DNA from: Bacillota bacterium
GTDB taxonomy: Bacteria > Bacillota > Clostridia > Acetivibrionales > DTU013
Assembly (NCBI GenBank): GCA_023426125.1
Contig: JAFABI010000113.1
Span: forward strand, 62,001 to 126,000
Direction: 5' to 3'
Length of the DNA: 64,000 nucleotides
Both the position numbers and the translations under genes were made by a program. Shown piece by piece: positions 60,787 to 64,000 of the stretch. The notes below the pieces were generated by a model. It was not told the DNA's origin and did no database searches. It worked only from the letters and a program-made list of their open reading frames with translations. Numbering within the stretch: position 1 is the stretch's first letter; each line of letters begins with the position of its first letter.

Positions 60787-61734
60787 TCAAAACATACTGG
60801 TATCGCTGATTTTTTTCGTTATGGTATTTGCCGTCAGGATGAAAATCATGCCGACAAACGACTGGAAAAACCCGACCGCGGTTGCATAGCTGAAATCTGC
60901 ACCCAATAAGCCTCTCCGGTAAACATAAGTCGCAATGACGTCCGATGTCTCGTAGGTAGCGCCCCGATAAAGCAGAATAATCTTTTCGAAGGATACACTC
61001 ATGACATTGCCGACAGCAAGTATCAGCATTATAGAAATCGTAGGTGCAAGATACGGCAGCGTAACATTCAACAGTTGTTTCCATCTTCCCGCACCGTCGA
61101 TAATCGCAGCTTCATATACAGTCGCATCCACGCCCGTTATCGCCGCAAGGTATATGATTGATCCCCAGCCGACGCTCTGCCATATTTCAGACGTTACATA
61201 GACAAATGGAAACCATTGAGCTTCCATAAGGAAATTGATCTTTTGTATGCCTATCGAAAATAAGACGGTATTTATCATGCCTTCTCTGGCAAAAAAGTTG
61301 ACAATCATGCCGCAAACAACAACGGTGGATATAAAATAAGGCATGTAGCTTACACTCTGGGCAAAACGTTTAAATCGGGGGAACTTCAGTTCGTTTAACA
61401 GCAATGCAAGTATGATGGGGGCAGGGAATGCAAAGATCAGCATGTATACATTAAGAAGGATTGTATTGCGGAAGCCTCTCCAAAATACCGGATCGAATAC
61501 GAATGCCTGAAAATACTTGAAGCCCGCCCATGGACTGCCCATAATACCTTTATTGATATCGAAGTCTTTTACGGATAATAAAAGTCCATACATGGGCCCA
61601 TACCGAAAGATCAGGTAATAAGTCAAAGGTAAGATCAACATGATCAGCAGGTACCTGTCTTTTTTTAAGCGGCTGCAAAAAACGCTTGAACTGCCTTCCT
61701 TATTCAAAACTATTCCCATCGACGGATCCGGCAT
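60787..61734 (-). CDS. Oligosaccharide ABC permease (LplB/YteP type)
   Basis: 315 residues. FRYGPMYGLLLSVKDFDINK is the typical LplB start after the first helix (LIMLILPLTYYLIF); EAAIIDGAGRWKQLLNVTLP is the ATPase-contact loop. GGAGAG precedes the ATG. First gene of the third import operon, which runs 61734 to 52467 with a regulator in the middle. The region upstream carries the second copy of the 146-bp repeat. Confidence 0.92.
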   Translation of the reverse strand: MPDPSMGIVLNKEGSSSVFCSRLKKDRYLLIMLILPLTYYLIFRYGPMYGLLLSVKDFDINKGIMGSPWAGFKYFQAFVFDPVFWRGFRNTILLNVYMLIFAFPAPIILALLLNELKFPRFKRFAQSVSYMPYFISTVVVCGMIVNFFAREGMINTVLFSIGIQKINFLMEAQWFPFVYVTSEIWQSVGWGSIIYLAAITGVDATVYEAAIIDGAGRWKQLLNVTLPYLAPTISIMLILAVGNVMSVSFEKIILLYRGATYETSDVIATYVYRRGLLGADFSYATAVGFFQSFVGMIFILTANTITKKISDTSMF

Positions 61735-61762
61735 ATATTTTGCTCTCCTTTGTCAATAGTAA

Positions 61763-61908
61763 GCACTGGCGAAAATATAACTTCCGATAATCTTTTCCGG
61801 GGAACTACGCTTGGTAGGCTGCATAGGCGAGCAGCAAGCTTTAGCTTGCGACCAGCCCGCTCCATTCCCCAGAAAAGAATCGGAAGTAATATTTCCGGTG
61901 CTCCTAAA
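61763..61908. repeat. 146-bp imperfect palindromic repeat, copy B
   Basis: Reverse complement of 436-581 with three substitutions (at the CCGATTC/CCGGTTC, CGCAAGC/CGTAAGC and CCTATG/CCGATG positions). The inner hairpin is perfect here (GCAAGCT-AA-AGCTTGC). It starts 29 bases upstream of the permease start codon at 61734, in the promoter zone of the third import operon. Confidence 0.88.
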
Positions 61909-62175
61909 TAAAAAACGGATATTCAGCGCTTCATCATGGCTTTTCTATATGAATTTTACAACACATGCCCTCTGTTTTCAACGAGTAGTTGGGGCCTTCA
62001 TGTTTCAAATATCCACCAAACGGTGTCGCGTTTCATATTTCTGCATGTTTCATATTTCTATTCTCAGGTTCACTATACAAATCTATAAGAAAATTTTCAA
62101 ATCCCATCCGTAAGAAAGTATGCCGGTGATTTGCGCCCACCCATGGCTTGATGAAAATACAGGAGCATAAATCGA

Positions 62176-62300
62176 ATGTAGGGGCGCGCATTGCGCGTCC
62201 GCAGTATGCAATCTGAGCCAGTGTGCGTCTGGGGACGGTTCCTGACTCTTAAACATAACCGGCGAAACAATGCCTGACGGCAAACGGTCACCCCCTACAT
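62176..62300. repeat. 125-bp palindromic-ended element
   Basis: Ends ATGTAGGGG (62176-62184) and CCCCTACAT (62292-62300) are exact inverted repeats. Inside are GGGCGCGC-ATT-GCGCGTCC, as at 3569, and GGGGACGGTTC, as at 3514. No gene is seen in 61909-62358. Confidence 0.68.
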
Positions 62301-62358
62301 CCGATCTTTGCAAGGCACCCTTCAAGAGGCAAAAGGTTTCCTGCAGCTTTAAAGCTTC

Positions 62359-62802
62359 TTACAGCAGTGCAATGGACTTTACCCTATAGCGGTAAACACC
62401 CCCCGGAGTATTTACCGCTACGGTTTCACCTTCTTCTTTCATGAGCAATGCCATTCCTACAGGCGATAAAAAAGAGATATAGTCATTTACTATATCCCTT
62501 TCAGAAGGAGCTACAATTTTGTATTTGAAGGTCTCGTCATGGTCTATATCCTGAATTTCAACCTCGCTGCCGATGACCACGAAGGGGAAATGTTTTTCGC
62601 TCTGCTCCTGAAAGGTGACATGTTCCAATGCTTTATTAAATTTTTTCACATACTCCGCTGCCAATTGAAGGATATCCGCCCGTTCCTGGGTGGGGTGCGG
62701 GTAATAGTCATTCACAATGTCCCGGAAATCCTCCTCAAAATCCACAATGCTTTTCAACAGCTTTTCAAAGGCCTCCTGGCTTAGCACAAGTCTATCGCCC
62801 AT
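62359..62802 (-). CDS. GreA/GreB C-terminal-like transcription elongation factor
   Basis: 147 residues, shorter than the 158 usual for GreA. A helical N-terminus (KLLKSIVDFEEDFRDIVNDY) and a C-terminal FKBP-like domain (VVIGSEVEIQDIDHDETFKY to SPVGMALLMKEEGETVAVN and GGVYRYRVKSIALL) of the GreA/GreB/Rnk type. Whether the N-terminal coiled coil has the two acidic tip residues for RNA cleavage is not clear. AGGAGGG precedes the ATG. Confidence 0.8.
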   Translation of the reverse strand: MGDRLVLSQEAFEKLLKSIVDFEEDFRDIVNDYYPHPTQERADILQLAAEYVKKFNKALEHVTFQEQSEKHFPFVVIGSEVEIQDIDHDETFKYKIVAPSERDIVNDYISFLSPVGMALLMKEEGETVAVNTPGGVYRYRVKSIALL

Positions 62803-63101
62803 GATTAACCCTCCTGATTCTTTTATATTTTATGGATTTGCCATAAAAAAGATTTTGACACCCTGCCCAAAAAGCAAAGTGCCATCTCTTAAAGGATACC
62901 ATACATGGGTTCACATGTCAACTCTGCCACCATTTTACATTAAAATGCAGACAATACATTAAATAACTTCTGGTAAGGTTTCAAAGCCACAGAATGGTAC
63001 ACCTGAATAGGAAAGTGCGCTTTTTCCATCCTGTGCGACAGTGAAGAACCGTTCCCCTGCCGCAATAGCAAAAAGTGGATAGAGGAAACGCAAACTGATT
63101 C

Positions 63102-63143
63102 TTGACAGTTTTGGACTATTTCGGTAGTATATAAATATACTAC
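63102..63143 (+). promoter_or_regulatory. Promoter and BlaI-type operator
   Basis: TTGACA (63102-63107), 17 bases, TAGTAT (63125-63130). A perfect palindrome GTAGTATAT-AA-ATATACTAC (63124-63143) overlaps the -10, as expected for autorepression by a BlaI/MecI-like dimer. Confidence 0.72.
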
Positions 63144-63169
63144 GATAATTGTCCGGAGTGTTTTAACCG

Positions 63170-63529
63170 ATGGAAGCGAAAAAACTATTTGACAGCGAAT
63201 TAAAAGTCATGGAGATCATCTGGAACAAGGAACCCGTATCCGCAAAGGAAATAAGCCTTATTGCCGCGGAAACGGAGGGTTGGAACAAAAATACAACTTA
63301 TACCGTGATTAAAAAGCTCATTGATAAAAAGGCTGTTTTACGAACCGAGCCAAATTTTATCTGTACATCCATTTTGAAGAAAGAGGAGGTTCAAAAGGCG
63401 GAAACAATGGGTTTGATTGACAGGCTGTATAACGGCTCCAAAAAAGCGTTTTTTTCCGCTTTTTTAAATGAGAAGAATTTGAGCCGGGAAGAGCTGGAAG
63501 AACTGAGAGCAATGATTGAAAAAAGGTGA
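63170..63529 (+). CDS. BlaI/MecI/CopY family transcriptional repressor
   Basis: 119 residues. N-terminal winged helix LFDSELKVMEIIWNKEPVSA, KNTTYTVIKKLIDKKAVLRT, and a C-terminal dimerisation part (EEVQKAETMGLIDRLYNGSK). In BlaI/MecI the repressor is cut by the adjacent M56 sensor protease. It overlaps the sensor start (TGATG). Confidence 0.9.
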   Translation: MEAKKLFDSELKVMEIIWNKEPVSAKEISLIAAETEGWNKNTTYTVIKKLIDKKAVLRTEPNFICTSILKKEEVQKAETMGLIDRLYNGSKKAFFSAFLNEKNLSREELEELRAMIEKR

Positions 63530-63534
63530 TGTTT

Positions 63535-64000
63535 ATGCCGGAAAACATATTTTATTGGGTTTTGAATATGAGCATCCTCGGAAGCATCGCCGGGATTCTT
63601 ATTCTTTGTCTCGGGAAAATAAAAAGGATCCCGGCCTTTGCCATCTATGCCTTGTGGGGTGTAGTTCTGCTTCGACTGCTTATCCCCTTTGGCCTTGAAA
63701 ACAAATATAGCTTATTGAACCTATTATCCGGCTTTGCTGTAAAAACAGTAAAACTGCCGCCCGGGAACGAATTTCCGCAGCTCTCACTGACAAATTTCGC
63801 AAGGGCGGTGGATAGCTATTTTCCCATCGTCTATAAGACCGAATTGCTTGCAAAGGTTTTTAAAGCGGCGGCGGCAGTATGGTTTGCGATAGGTGCTGCT
63901 TCCGTGATTGCCGTCGTCGTCGTTTATCTTTTTGCAAAAGCGGAAATCAAAACTTCCATCGTAATCAAAGACAACCTCTATATCAATGACAGGATTCGTA
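63535..64000 (+). CDS. BlaR1/MecR1-like M56 membrane protease (5' part)
   Basis: The frame runs open from ATG 63535 to the window end. It encodes N-terminal membrane helices (NMSILGSIAGILILCLG, FAIYALWGVVLLRLLIPFGL, AAAAVWFAIGAASVIAVVVV) as in BlaR1/M56 sensors. The HExxH protease motif would lie beyond the window. AAGGTG is six bases before the ATG; another ATG at 63529 overlaps the repressor stop. Confidence 0.82.
   Translation, partial: MPENIFYWVLNMSILGSIAGILILCLGKIKRIPAFAIYALWGVVLLRLLIPFGLENKYSLLNLLSGFAVKTVKLPPGNEFPQLSLTNFARAVDSYFPIVYKTELLAKVFKAAAAVWFAIGAASVIAVVVVYLFAKAEIKTSIVIKDNLYINDRIR

Noticed and set aside
60743..61084. N-terminal extension of the LplC-type permease at 59855
   Set aside because: It is Cys/Arg-rich, overlaps the preceding permease and lacks family similarity; the first membrane helix begins after ATG 60742.

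Overview
The window comes from a low-to-mid GC, spore-forming member of the Clostridia. The evidence is a SleB cortex-lytic enzyme, a LysM-GH18 spore hydrolase of the SleL/YaaH type, a run of small hydrophobic proteins of the kind found near spore genes, strong AGGAGG ribosome binding sites, and sugar ABC systems controlled by YesM/YesN-type regulators. No tRNA, rRNA, CRISPR array, integrase or transposase gene was seen. I cannot name the species.

Layout. 1-5.3 kb: the 5' part of a YkuK-like gene, a 146-bp repeat, a polyprenyl-phosphate phosphoribosyltransferase/GT-C membrane operon, and a glutaredoxin plus thioredoxin-reductase-like pair. 5.3-8.3 kb: five small proteins followed by sleB. 8.3-18 kb: housekeeping and cell-wall genes (membrane protein, tex, HAD phosphatase, Crp/Fnr regulator, lactonase, an M15-like peptidase, GH18 hydrolase, uvsE). 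18.3-24.3 kb: accessory genes, namely a metallo-hydrolase, a PadR-controlled methyltransferase, a frameshifted methyltransferase, a methyltransferase behind an attenuator leader, a PanA-type toxin-antitoxin pair, and a divergent XRE module with three operator copies. 24.4-32.3 kb: a sugar uptake cluster (metallo-hydrolase, LacI, lipoprotein, two permeases, FAD oxidoreductase) in which the MalF-type permease carries an N-terminal beta-propeller. 32.4-37 kb: a U32 peptidase-like gene, then an AT-rich restriction-modification island (MT-A70 methylase, BglII/BstYI-like nuclease, LexA-like S24 regulator, second methylase) lying exactly between two gene remnants. 37-42.4 kb: a solute-binding/XpaC/VWA operon and an ABC exporter. 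42.6-61.7 kb: two oligosaccharide import clusters of the LplABC/YtcQP type with two-component or AraC control, a deacetylase, and a propeller plus sugar-hydrolase-like fusion. 62-64 kb: a GreA-like factor and the start of a BlaI/BlaR1-type pair.

How the genes work together. The three sugar importers have binding proteins and permeases but no ATPase, so they presumably share an MsmX-type ATPase encoded elsewhere. Regulation is local: LacI in the first cluster, YesM/YesN in the second, a membrane AraC sensor in the third. The spore genes suggest coat or cortex functions.

The most striking non-coding signal is a set of structured repeats. One family has TAGTACTAC-type inverted ends and a central hairpin whose stem changes on both sides together between copies. 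A second is a 146-bp imperfect palindrome present twice, 61 kb apart, at 143/146 identity. The leading candidates for new biology are the S24-regulated restriction-modification island, the propeller-permease fusion, and the covarying hairpin family.
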